From the NCBI RefSeq assembly GCF_001050195.2, contig NZ_DF967965.1, positions 212,245 through 276,244 on the forward strand: a DNA stretch of 64,000 nt. The letters are read 5' to 3'. Below, piece after piece: positions 42,583-51,383 of the stretch. The DNA comes from Anaerolinea thermolimosa. Lineage in GTDB: Bacteria > Chloroflexota > Anaerolineae > Anaerolineales > Anaerolineaceae. The position numbers and the translations under genes were made by a program. The notes beneath the pieces were generated by a model, which saw nothing but the letters and a program-made list of their open reading frames with translations, did no database searches and had not been told where the DNA came from. Positions within the stretch are counted from its first letter, which is position 1. Each line of letters starts with the position of its first letter.

Positions 42583-45474
42583 ATGAATCTCTCAGCAGCC
42601 ATCTCATTCATCGCCATTCTATTTTACACAGCTCTGCTTGTGATGGTGCTGTGGCGCACCCTTAAAGTGCGGTTGAAATTATACTTTGCGCTTTACCTTG
42701 CGGCGATGCTGGTATGGAGTTCAGGGGCTTTCATGGTGTTTACCAGCCACAGCCCCGGAGAAGCCCTCTTCTGGAATCGATTCATGGTCATTGGCTCCAC
42801 GGCCATGCCGATTGCGTTTTTTGGGTATGTGCAGGTTTTCCTGATGCGTGAACGCGATCACTGGCTGCGGCTTGGCTGGATTGGCTACCTGCTCACGCAG
42901 GTGGCAAACCTGGCGGGTTGGGTGGTGACGGATGCGCGGGTGGTCAACGGCGGGTTGGAGAATCGATATGGCCCGGCTATTGTTCTGGTCAGCCTGACAT
43001 GGGTGTTTTTCATCGGGTTTTCGGGGCTGAGCCTGCTTCAGGAATATCGAAAGAGCCGCGATCCGGTTCATCAAAACCGCATCAAATATCTGATCATCGT
43101 TCTTCTGCTGATCTTTGCCGGAAGTATGACCAATTCTACCGGGCTGCATCGCTACCCGGTGGACGTCGGTTTTAATATTCTGGCGGCGTTGATTCTGGCT
43201 TATGCGATCTTCCGCTATCAACTGCTGGACATCAGCATGGTGATGCGTAAGGGGGTACTTTATTCCATGCTCACCGTTTTGCTTGGGGCGGGGTATTTTC
43301 TACTTATTCTCGGGGTTGTGCACCTTTTCAACCTCACCACTGATCCGGGAATGTTCCTGCCAGCGGTGCTTCTGGCCATTCTCACTGCGCTTGTAACTCA
43401 GCCCTTGTTACAACGGGCTCAATCCTGGGTGGATCGGCTTTTCTTCCGTGAAAAGTACGATGCCATGGAAATGCTGCGCCGATTGAGTCAGAAAATGGCC
43501 CCTGAGCTGGATCTGGATCGACTCACCGGCATGATTCTCACCGAGGTGACCGAAACGATGCATATCCGCCATGCAGGGTTTTTCCTGCGCCTGGGCGAGC
43601 AGGGAGAATATTATCTCATGGCTCAAAAAGGCATGGCGGTTCATGATCTGCATCTCCAGCGACAGCACCCGCTGGTGGTTTTTCTGGAGTCCTCGCCCGA
43701 TGTGCTAAGCCGGTACCAGGTGGAGGTTTTACCGCAGTTCCGGGCGTTGTGGCAGGAGGAACGCCGTGAGCTGGAGCAGATCGACGCGGAGCTGTATCTT
43801 CCCATGCAGGCCAAAGGAGAACTGGTGGGAATCTTCGTGGTCGGGCCGAAGCGCTCGGGGCTGCCCTACACGCAGGATGATCAGCTGATCCTTCTCACAC
43901 TTACGCGGCAAATGACGGTCTCGATTGAAAATGCCCTGCTATTTGCGGCTGAGGCACGCCGCCGCCAGGAGGCTGAGACCCTGCAAAATGCCGTGCTCCA
44001 GCTGACTTCAGACATTGATCTGGAGCAGGTACTGCAGAATATTCTGGTCAACCTTGAGATGGTTATTCCGTATGACAGCGCCTGCCTCTTCCTGCTTCAG
44101 GGTGAGATGATGATTGCCGTCGCCGGGCGGGGCTTTGAGTACCCCGAGCTGGTGATCGGGCAGGAATATCCCCTGGCAGAAGACGAACTCTGCCTTGAAA
44201 TTCAGCGTACCCGGCGCCCCATTTTTCTCCCTGAAGTTCAAAAACAGCATGGTTTCAAGGGGTATGGTGGTACCCAGAAGGTGCGGAGCTGGATGGGCGT
44301 GCCGCTGATTGCACGGGGTACTGTGATCGGCTTTCTCACGCTCGACAGTTACACCCCCGGCATATATCGCGAAACTGCACAGGCTAACCTGGCACTGGCT
44401 TTTGCCAGCCATGCCAGCATTGCCGTGGAGAATTCACGCCTTTTTAAAGTGGAACGGGAACAGCGCCAGCTGGCTGAAGCTCTGCGGGAGATTGGCACCA
44501 TCCTCAGCACCACGCTTGACTTCGACCATGTTCTGGATCTGCTCCTTGACCAGGTGGGGCGGGTGGTGCCCTATTCTATTGCCAATATTCTGCTGGTGGA
44601 AGAAGGACAGCCTCGGATTGTTCGGACGCGGTACCATGAGAGTCTGGATCCTGAAGTGGCTCAACTCCTGAAGACCTCGCCTTTCAATATCTTTCCATCC
44701 CCACACCTGTATTACATGATCGATTCGGCCCAGCCTCTGGTACTACCGGTGGTGACCGAGAACGCCAGCTGGATCGAATGTCCGTTGCCGATTCGCTCCT
44801 GGATGGGGGCGCCGATTGTGGTTCAGGGGAAGGTGATTGCCTGCTTCTCGCTGGCCACCCTTCAGCCCGATGTCTATCGCCCGCGCCATGCCGAATTACT
44901 CTCCGTCTTTGCCGGGGAGGCTGCGCTGGCCCTGCAAAATGCCCGCCTGTTTTCGGAGATCCAACAGCTGGCGATGGTGGATGATCTGACGGGGGTATTC
45001 AACCGGCGGCACCTCTTTGAGCTGGGAGAGCGGGAATTTAACCGCGCTCAGCGGTATAGTCGTCCGCTGGCAGTGATCATGGTAGACCTGGATTACTTTA
45101 AAAAGGTGAATGACCATTACGGGCATCTGGTGGGTGATCAGGTGCTACGGGCCGTGGCAGAACGCTGTAAGTCGAATATTCGTGAGGTAGATATTCTGGG
45201 GCGTTTTGGCGGGGAGGAGTTCGTCATTGTCTTACCCGAGGCTGCACCGGGTGATGCCATGTTGATCTGTGAACGGTTGCGCAGGCATGTGGCCATTCGG
45301 CCCATCACGACCACTGCCGGGGCGCTGAAGATCACCATCAGCCTGGGGGTGGCAAGCCTGAGCACTGAAACGCCCAACTTCCTCAAATTAATCGAGTGTG
45401 CCGATATTGCTCTTTACGAGGCCAAGCGAAGAGGGCGCAATCGGGCTTGTGCTTTCGAGGAGATTAGCGTTTAA
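42583..45474 (+). CDS. Membrane-bound diguanylate cyclase with GAF domains
   Basis: A 963-residue protein. The first about 220 residues form seven membrane helices of the histidine-kinase 7TM sensor type (MAMPIAFFGY-like segment; RYQLLDISMVMRKGV). A helical linker with RAQSWVDRLFFREKYDAMEMLRRLSQ follows, then three GAF-like modules (around residues 320-460, 480-620 and 640-790). The C-terminal GGDEF domain has active site GGEEF (876-880) and an intact RxxD inhibitory site (REVD) five residues before it. It should make c-di-GMP with product feedback. Its membrane half is clearly paralogous to that of the HD-GYP protein at 47882. Confidence 0.92.
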   Translation: MNLSAAISFIAILFYTALLVMVLWRTLKVRLKLYFALYLAAMLVWSSGAFMVFTSHSPGEALFWNRFMVIGSTAMPIAFFGYVQVFLMRERDHWLRLGWIGYLLTQVANLAGWVVTDARVVNGGLENRYGPAIVLVSLTWVFFIGFSGLSLLQEYRKSRDPVHQNRIKYLIIVLLLIFAGSMTNSTGLHRYPVDVGFNILAALILAYAIFRYQLLDISMVMRKGVLYSMLTVLLGAGYFLLILGVVHLFNLTTDPGMFLPAVLLAILTALVTQPLLQRAQSWVDRLFFREKYDAMEMLRRLSQKMAPELDLDRLTGMILTEVTETMHIRHAGFFLRLGEQGEYYLMAQKGMAVHDLHLQRQHPLVVFLESSPDVLSRYQVEVLPQFRALWQEERRELEQIDAELYLPMQAKGELVGIFVVGPKRSGLPYTQDDQLILLTLTRQMTVSIENALLFAAEARRRQEAETLQNAVLQLTSDIDLEQVLQNILVNLEMVIPYDSACLFLLQGEMMIAVAGRGFEYPELVIGQEYPLAEDELCLEIQRTRRPIFLPEVQKQHGFKGYGGTQKVRSWMGVPLIARGTVIGFLTLDSYTPGIYRETAQANLALAFASHASIAVENSRLFKVEREQRQLAEALREIGTILSTTLDFDHVLDLLLDQVGRVVPYSIANILLVEEGQPRIVRTRYHESLDPEVAQLLKTSPFNIFPSPHLYYMIDSAQPLVLPVVTENASWIECPLPIRSWMGAPIVVQGKVIACFSLATLQPDVYRPRHAELLSVFAGEAALALQNARLFSEIQQLAMVDDLTGVFNRRHLFELGEREFNRAQRYSRPLAVIMVDLDYFKKVNDHYGHLVGDQVLRAVAERCKSNIREVDILGRFGGEEFVIVLPEAAPGDAMLICERLRRHVAIRPITTTAGALKITISLGVASLSTETPNFLKLIECADIALYEAKRRGRNRACAFEEISV

Positions 45475-45515
45475 TAGGGAAGTGGGTGGGGGACTACGGA
45501 AAGAGTGAGGATGGC

Positions 45516-46244
45516 ATGGCGCAGAACCGGGACATCGTAGAAGCTTTTTCAGAAATGTCTTCGCATTATGAGACCACCGTGGATGCAGAACTCAAGCGCT
45601 TCTGGGGGTGGAGTTATGCGGGCTTCATCAACCAGTTGCTCGACCTGGTGCCGGTGGGGGATGAAGACATCGTCCTGGACATTGCCACAGGTACGGGAGT
45701 GATCCCCGTCAGCCTGAAACAGCGTGGTAAGCATAAGGGGAAGATCATCGGGCTGGACCTGACGCCCGCCATGCTTTACCGGGCCGCCCGAAAGGTAAGC
45801 GGCGGCGGCTGGAAGGATTCTATCGCTCTCACCTGTGGTTCGGCAATGCAGCTTCCCTACCGGGCAAATTCGTTTGATGTGGTTTTTTGTGCTCTGGCAA
45901 CCCACCATCTGGATGTGCCGGTGTTAATGTCGGAAATTAAACGGGTGTTGAAGCCCGGGGGAAAATTTGCCATCGCCGATGTGGGCGGTTCGGCGGTCTG
46001 GCGCGTACCTGTGGTGAACGCTTTGATTCGATTGGCAACATTTCTCTATTTTCTGCGCAGAGAAGGCCGTGCCCGCGCTTCTGCGGAAGCCGCCGCGTTG
46101 AACAATGTCTTTACGGGAAAGGAGTGGGGCCTATTGCTCGAAAAGTTGAAATTCCGCGATATCTCGATAACCCACCTGCCTGCGAGCCATTTTTGGTCTC
46201 CAACACCGTTCGTCATTCGTGCTGAGAAAGATTCCACGGAGTAG
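45516..46244 (+). CDS. Class I SAM-dependent methyltransferase (UbiE-like)
   Basis: The 242-residue protein has SAM-binding motif I DIVLDIATGTGVIPVSL, the acidic IIGLDLTPAML and the post-I region ANSFDVVFCALATHHLD, followed by VLKPGGKFAIADVGG. The pattern is of the UbiE/COQ5 group, so a quinone, lipid or polyketide-like small molecule is a likely substrate. ATG 45516 is preferred over GTG 45486 because GAGG lies five bases upstream. It is four bases from the GH3-family gene, so the two are almost surely one operon. Confidence 0.8.
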   Translation: MAQNRDIVEAFSEMSSHYETTVDAELKRFWGWSYAGFINQLLDLVPVGDEDIVLDIATGTGVIPVSLKQRGKHKGKIIGLDLTPAMLYRAARKVSGGGWKDSIALTCGSAMQLPYRANSFDVVFCALATHHLDVPVLMSEIKRVLKPGGKFAIADVGGSAVWRVPVVNALIRLATFLYFLRREGRARASAEAAALNNVFTGKEWGLLLEKLKFRDISITHLPASHFWSPTPFVIRAEKDSTE

Positions 46245-46247
46245 AAG

Positions 46248-47846
46248 ATGACTGCCACAGCAATTGAACTCTTACGCCAGGGTCGTAAGCACCAGATCTG
46301 GACAAAGTACTGTGGATTCCTGGATTTGAGCCTCAAGGAATTCATGCAAATCCAGGAGAGACTCCTTCTGGAGCAGTTTGATCTCCTTTCGAAAAGCGAA
46401 CTTGGACGGTATCTTTTGAGGGGGAAAATACCGGGAAGTATCGAGGAGTTCCGAGCCAGGATACCCATCACCACCTACGATGATTATGAGCCCTACCTCG
46501 GCGAAGACAAGGGATATTTTCAGAATGCGTATGTCTGGGCACACACCTCAGGGCGTTCTGGAAAATACAAATGGATTCCCTATACGCGTGAAGCCTACGA
46601 ACGCCTGGGTGAGCGTGTCTTAGCCGGGGTCATTCTGGGAGCGGCGCGAGAAAAGGGAGAAGTGCGCCTTGAAGAAGGTGACGTGCTGGTGTACAATACC
46701 CCGCCTCGCCCGTATATCAGCGGTATTACTCTGCGGGCGCTTGCCGAGCAATTCAACTTTCGCTTCGTCCCTGCGCTGGATGAAACTGAAGCGATGGAAT
46801 TCCAGGAGCGGATTGAAGCGGGTTTCCGAGAAGGGATGAAGACGGGCATTGACATTCTCGGATCAATGTCAGCCGTGCTGGTCAAGATGGGAGAAGCCTT
46901 CACCAGCGGGGCGCGCAAAACGCGCATTTCACGCCAGATGCTGCATCCGCAGGTGCTCTTCCGGTTAATCCGTGGGTATATCAGGGCCAAAATGGAAGGG
47001 CGTAACATGCTCCCGCGTGACCTGTGGACGCTCAAAGCTTTGCCCTGCGGCGGTGCCGACACGGCGATCTACCGGGATAAGATTGCTTATTACTGGGGTG
47101 TGCAACCTTACGAACAGTATGGCTGTACGGAAGAGGGTGCCATTGCTACCCAGGCCTGGAATAAAAAATACATGACCTTTTTCCCTGACGCCGCTTTTTA
47201 CGAATTCATCCCGGAAGAAGAATGGGCGAAATGGCGGATGGATCCTTCTTATATGCCCAAAACCGTACTGTTCGACGAGGTGGTTCCCAGAAAGCGCTAT
47301 GAGCTGGTGCTCACCAACTTCTATGGCAAGCCTCTCTTGCGTTACCGTACGTATGATTTGATTGAATTCCCCGTGCTGAGGGATGATGAGATTGGGGTTA
47401 ATTTGCCACAGATGGCTTTCGTAGGCCGCACGGCAGATTTTATTGATCTGGCCGGGTTCACCGGTCTGATCGATGAGCGTATGGTCTGGCGCGCCATCAA
47501 CGAAACGGGGATCGAATATCATGACTGGGCCATTCGCAAGGAAACCCGGGATGGTGAGCCGATCCTGAAGCTATACATGGAACCGGCGTCTCCGATCGAT
47601 AAAGAAACGATTCGGCACCGGGTACACGAAGCCTTGAAAGGGATCAACTCGTTCTATGCTGATTACGACGCCATGATCCAGAAACCTGCACTGGATGTGA
47701 CAGTGCTCAAACCGGGCACCTTCCAGGCATACATGCTGGAGAAACAGGCCGCGGGAGCAGACCTGGCGCACCTCAAGCCGCCGCACATGAACGCCTCTGA
47801 TGAGGTCATTGAAACCCTGCTGCGGCATAATGATGGAAAGGAGTAA
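46248..47846 (+). CDS. GH3-family acyl-adenylating enzyme
   Basis: A 532-residue protein of the GH3 auxin-responsive-promoter family: IPITTYDDYEPYLGEDKGYF, the phosphate-binding WAHTSGRSGKYKWIPYT, YEQYGCTEEGAIATQ and a late RTYDLIEFPVL with VGRTADFIDLAGF. Plant members conjugate acyl acids to amino acids by adenylation; bacterial members are largely uncharacterised. Here it follows a methyltransferase by three bases, suggesting a two-enzyme path on a carboxylic acid. The position between c-di-GMP genes is notable. Confidence 0.82.
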   Translation: MTATAIELLRQGRKHQIWTKYCGFLDLSLKEFMQIQERLLLEQFDLLSKSELGRYLLRGKIPGSIEEFRARIPITTYDDYEPYLGEDKGYFQNAYVWAHTSGRSGKYKWIPYTREAYERLGERVLAGVILGAAREKGEVRLEEGDVLVYNTPPRPYISGITLRALAEQFNFRFVPALDETEAMEFQERIEAGFREGMKTGIDILGSMSAVLVKMGEAFTSGARKTRISRQMLHPQVLFRLIRGYIRAKMEGRNMLPRDLWTLKALPCGGADTAIYRDKIAYYWGVQPYEQYGCTEEGAIATQAWNKKYMTFFPDAAFYEFIPEEEWAKWRMDPSYMPKTVLFDEVVPRKRYELVLTNFYGKPLLRYRTYDLIEFPVLRDDEIGVNLPQMAFVGRTADFIDLAGFTGLIDERMVWRAINETGIEYHDWAIRKETRDGEPILKLYMEPASPIDKETIRHRVHEALKGINSFYADYDAMIQKPALDVTVLKPGTFQAYMLEKQAAGADLAHLKPPHMNASDEVIETLLRHNDGKE

Positions 47847-47881
47847 AAGATCCCTGCTGCAACGGTAGCCGGGAAGCTCCG

Positions 47882-50389
47882 ATGATCGCTTACGCCTCAA
47901 CGATTATTTCTTTTATTGCGCTGGTCTATTACAGTGCGCTTTTGGTTTTCATTTTGAGGCAAAAAATACGAGATCGGGTGCGGCTTTACTTTAGCCTGTA
48001 TCTGTTCTCGATGATCATCTGGAGCTTCTCGGCTTTTATGATCTTCGCCGACCTGGGTATTCTGGATACGCTATTCTGGAACCGCTTCCTGGTCGTCGGC
48101 TCCATGGCCATGCCGATAGCCTTTTTTGGCTTTGTGCAGGCTTTCCTGGTGCAGGAGCGGCGCTTCTGGTTACGCTTTGGCCTGTTTGCTTACCTGGTCA
48201 TCGAGGTGATCAATCTTTCGGGTGGGGTGATTGTTGACGCCCATACCGAGAACGGCTACCTGTACAATCAATATGCCCCGTCAGGCATGGCGCTTACCGG
48301 GGCGTTCTGGGCTTTTTTCCACCTTTTTTCCGCTTATGAACTGATCAGGGCATACCGCAGGTCACGCGATGCAGCCTTCCGAAACCGGTTGAAATATCTT
48401 TTCCTGGTAGTCATGGCCATCTTCGGGGGAACGCTGACCAACCTGACGGATCTGCGGCACTTTCCCGGCGATGTCACGGCCAATATTCTCTCAGCCATGT
48501 TCATCACGGTGGCCATCCTGCGTCACCAGTTGCTGGATATCTCTTTTGTGGTGCGCAAGGGGCTTTTTTATTCTCTGCCCACCCTGGTGATTGCCGCGAG
48601 CTATTACCTGGTTGTGGTGGCAGCGCAGGCTATTTTCCATACGGTGCGGGGCTTTCAACTATTACTGGTGCTACTCATTGTGGCGCTGTTGACCGCGGTG
48701 GTCATGGTGCCGCTACGCGACCGAACCCAGGAATGGGTAGACCGGATATTCTTCCGGGAAAAATACAACACCAGTCTGATGTTGCAACGGCTCAGCCAGC
48801 GAGCGGCTTATGAACTCGACCTGAAACGGTTGAGTGAGATGATCCTTAAAGAGGTGACCTCTACCCTGCATATCGAGCGCATGGGCTTCTTCATTCGCGT
48901 GGAGGAATCCCGGTTATTTGCCCTGCAGGCATTCATCGGGGAGGAGGTCAGCCCGGAAATGACGCTGGACAGCAACCACCCGATTGTCAGGGTGCTGTCC
49001 AGGCTGGATCGCTGCCTCACGAAATATGATCTGAGTGTAATGCCGCAATTTCGGGCGATTTGGACTGAAGAACGCAAACAGCTGGAAGAGATTGGCGGAG
49101 AATTGATCATTCCCCTTAAGGTGAAAGAGAAACTGGTGGGTTTTTTCAGCGTGGGGGCAAAACTTTCTGGAGACACGTACACCGACGACGATCAGCTCAC
49201 GTTGATGACCCTGGCCAATCAGATTGCCATTGCCATTGAACGGGCGCGTTTATATTCGGCGGAACAGTCGCGGCGCGAAGAATTGGATGCGCTCTATACG
49301 TTGACACGCCGGCTCATTGCCCTGGACGATGTGGAGAGCATACTCCAGAATACCGTGCAACACATGGTGCACAGTGCCCATGTTACCTTTGCCAGACTGC
49401 TGGTGCTGGAAGGAGAAGCTGTTTTCCGCTGTCGGGCGGCTTTTTCGGTTCGGGATTCGATGCGCGACCTCGGCCTGAACGAGGTGGAACCAGGTGAAGC
49501 GGTGCTCTATTATTTACGAGCGCTGCGGAAGGCCGATTTAACCCTGCTTTCGCGTACGGACCCGTTTATGAGCAGTGAGGCACGGGTGGCATTGCGCCTC
49601 GATCGGGTAACTTCACTGTGCCTTTCACCGATCCATTTGAATGGAGAACCGTATGGTCTGTTTGTGCTGGGAGAGGAGCGGAAGGAGACGCGAGAACCGT
49701 TTGATAAGGACAAATTACGGTTGATCAGCGCCATCACAGACCAGGCCGCCAGTGCCCTGCAACGGGCATCGATGCATGAACAGGTAGAAAACACTTTCTT
49801 CGAGACCATTCTGGCACTGGCCAACGCCATGGACGCGCGTGACACCTATACCAACAATCACAGCCTGCGGCTGGCCTACCTGGCAGAGGCTGTTTGCCGT
49901 GAGTTGCATTGCCCTGAAGAGGTGATTCAGGCGGTGCACTGGGCGGCGATGTTGCATGATATCGGTAAAATTGGTGTACCCGATGAAATTTTACGCAAAC
50001 CTGGCCCTCTAACCGAGGAAGAGTGGAGTATCATGCGCCAGCACCCGGAAATTGGAGCGCGTATTGTGGCGCCCATTCGCAAGCTGGCCAATGTGGCCCC
50101 CTTGATCCGTTCTCACCACGAGAATTTCGATGGCAGCGGGTACCCGAACGGCCTCAAAGGGGAGCAAATTCCCTTTGGAGCGCGGTTGCTGGCCATCGTC
50201 GATGCGTATGGAGCCATGACCGATGTGCGTGTATATCGCACCAACCGCAAGCCCTCTGAAGCCATTGAGGAGTTAAGAAAAAACAGCGGTACTCAGTTCG
50301 ATCCGCTTCTGGTTGAGGTATTCATCCGAATACTGGAGAAGGACGCCACCCGCCCGTTAGATCCTTCGGTATTGGGACGGTTTGGCTGA
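47882..50389 (+). CDS. Membrane-bound HD-GYP c-di-GMP phosphodiesterase with GAF domains
   Basis: An 835-residue protein. Residues 1 to about 225 are a seven-helix sensor that aligns with that of the diguanylate cyclase at 42583 (shared FWNRF(M/L)V(I/V)GSMAMPIAFFG type segment and RHQLLDISFVVRKGLFYS). Two GAF-like domains follow, then the HD-GYP domain with MLHDIGKIGVPDEIL (H692-D693), RSHHENFDGSGYPNGLKGEQIP and IVDAYGAMTD. All metal ligands appear present, so it should hydrolyse c-di-GMP. It starts 35 bases after the GH3 gene. Confidence 0.92.
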   Translation: MIAYASTIISFIALVYYSALLVFILRQKIRDRVRLYFSLYLFSMIIWSFSAFMIFADLGILDTLFWNRFLVVGSMAMPIAFFGFVQAFLVQERRFWLRFGLFAYLVIEVINLSGGVIVDAHTENGYLYNQYAPSGMALTGAFWAFFHLFSAYELIRAYRRSRDAAFRNRLKYLFLVVMAIFGGTLTNLTDLRHFPGDVTANILSAMFITVAILRHQLLDISFVVRKGLFYSLPTLVIAASYYLVVVAAQAIFHTVRGFQLLLVLLIVALLTAVVMVPLRDRTQEWVDRIFFREKYNTSLMLQRLSQRAAYELDLKRLSEMILKEVTSTLHIERMGFFIRVEESRLFALQAFIGEEVSPEMTLDSNHPIVRVLSRLDRCLTKYDLSVMPQFRAIWTEERKQLEEIGGELIIPLKVKEKLVGFFSVGAKLSGDTYTDDDQLTLMTLANQIAIAIERARLYSAEQSRREELDALYTLTRRLIALDDVESILQNTVQHMVHSAHVTFARLLVLEGEAVFRCRAAFSVRDSMRDLGLNEVEPGEAVLYYLRALRKADLTLLSRTDPFMSSEARVALRLDRVTSLCLSPIHLNGEPYGLFVLGEERKETREPFDKDKLRLISAITDQAASALQRASMHEQVENTFFETILALANAMDARDTYTNNHSLRLAYLAEAVCRELHCPEEVIQAVHWAAMLHDIGKIGVPDEILRKPGPLTEEEWSIMRQHPEIGARIVAPIRKLANVAPLIRSHHENFDGSGYPNGLKGEQIPFGARLLAIVDAYGAMTDVRVYRTNRKPSEAIEELRKNSGTQFDPLLVEVFIRILEKDATRPLDPSVLGRFG

Positions 50390-50439
50390 TCAGCGAAAGT
50401 GATTTACAGGGCGGTGATCGCCTTTCTTTTAAAAAAAGA

Positions 50440-50470
50440 CCACCAACCGGATTAAGAGATCGGTTGGTGG
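50440..50470 (-). terminator. Terminator of the DoxX gene
   Basis: A 10-bp stem (CCACCAACCG and complement, 50440-50449 and 50461-50470) preceded on the plus strand by seven As, i.e. followed by a T-run on the minus strand. It may also slow transcripts from the HD-GYP side. Confidence 0.8.
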
Positions 50471-50494
50471 GAGAGGCGGGAAAATCCGGGAAAA

Positions 50495-51070
50495 TTAACT
50501 TTCCACGGGTTCTGGCTTCTTTTCAAAGACGCGCCCCGGCCGCCAGGGTGTCCCCAGGGTGGGGAGAAGCCAGCGGTCAAGCCCCCACCAGCCGGCGTTC
50601 TTCCAGGCCAGGATAAGGAAAATAGAAAGGGTGAAAAGCACCGGATTAATGCTGGCCGTCCCGGCCATCATAAAATTCCAGTTCATAAATCCGCCAAAGA
50701 ATGCGGCAATGCCGACGAAAGCGCCCAGAATGAGCGCTACGCCAATGAGAAGCTCACCTGCTACCACCAGTTTGGAAAACCAGGTGTAGTGATTGCCGTC
50801 CAGCAGGGCCTGAATGAATGCCCGGTACCAGTCGAAGGCGATGGGGGGGCGCGCCGGTGGTTCAGGGATACGCACGGCGTTTTGCCAGAACCCTTTGAGG
50901 GCTTCACCGGTCTGTACCCAGGCCGGGTTGTTGATTTTCCCCAGGCCGGAGCTTAACCAGGTGTAACCCACATAAACCCGCACGATCAACCACAACCAGG
51001 CCCACGAGGGGCTGCCGAACAGACGTTGAATAAAAGGGGGATCGGTAATTTCGGTAACTTTATTGGACAT
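50495..51070 (-). CDS. DoxX-family membrane protein
   Basis: The 191-residue protein has four or five membrane helices with the DoxX-type WLIVRVYVGYTWLSSGLGKINNPAW and VAGELLIGVALILGAFVGIAAFFGGFMNWNFMMAG. Family members are linked to quinone or thiosulfate oxidation and redox stress, but many are uncharacterised. GAGGTGG before the ATG at 51070 fixes the start. It is divergent from the riboswitch-controlled ATPase. Confidence 0.8.
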   Translation of the reverse strand: MSNKVTEITDPPFIQRLFGSPSWAWLWLIVRVYVGYTWLSSGLGKINNPAWVQTGEALKGFWQNAVRIPEPPARPPIAFDWYRAFIQALLDGNHYTWFSKLVVAGELLIGVALILGAFVGIAAFFGGFMNWNFMMAGTASINPVLFTLSIFLILAWKNAGWWGLDRWLLPTLGTPWRPGRVFEKKPEPVES

Positions 51071-51219
51071 AATCCACCTCCTATATCCGATTATATTCCA
51101 ATGGATTAAAACAGGATGAGGATTTCGCCTTTCTGGTTCATGGAAAGTGATCTGGGAAGAAACAGGAAATGCTGATGGCGGCGAGAGGCCAGCTGTTGAA
51201 CCGCTTTGTCGAAAAAGTG

Positions 51220-51228
51220 TGTTATAAT
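51220..51228 (+). promoter_or_regulatory. Extended -10 promoter of the ATPase riboswitch transcript
   Basis: TGTTATAAT (extended -10). No good -35 at 16-18 nt, as is common for TGn promoters. Transcription should begin near 51235, just before the aptamer. Confidence 0.6.
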
Positions 51229-51236
51229 CAAAGCTG

Positions 51237-51365
51237 GTTTGGGGAGTAGTTGACTGCACTCTGTGCAGGTTGGGCAGCCGTCAGGACGAAGCCATGCTTC
51301 CGGTTGTTCACGCGATCCATGCGCAAACAAGACCACCACGATCTTTTATCCTGGTGGTCTTTTAT
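51237..51365 (+). promoter_or_regulatory. Manganese (yybP-ykoY) riboswitch with terminator before the P-type ATPase
   Basis: The leader begins with the hallmark GGGGAGTAG at 51241-51249, continues with the P2-type stem TGCAC...GTGCA, and ends with a terminator hairpin GACCACC...GGTGGTC (51331-51359) followed by TTTTATTTTT. The hairpin arms match those of the mntP leader at 27878. The arrangement (promoter, aptamer, terminator, ATG 51384) indicates metal-induced antitermination. Confidence 0.82.
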
Positions 51366-51383
51366 TTTTAAGAAAGGTCAAGT

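Noticed and set aside
51206..51228. TTGTCG plus TATAAT as a standard promoter before the ATPase riboswitch
   Set aside because: The spacing is 11 nt, too short; the extended -10 TGTTATAAT explains the site better.
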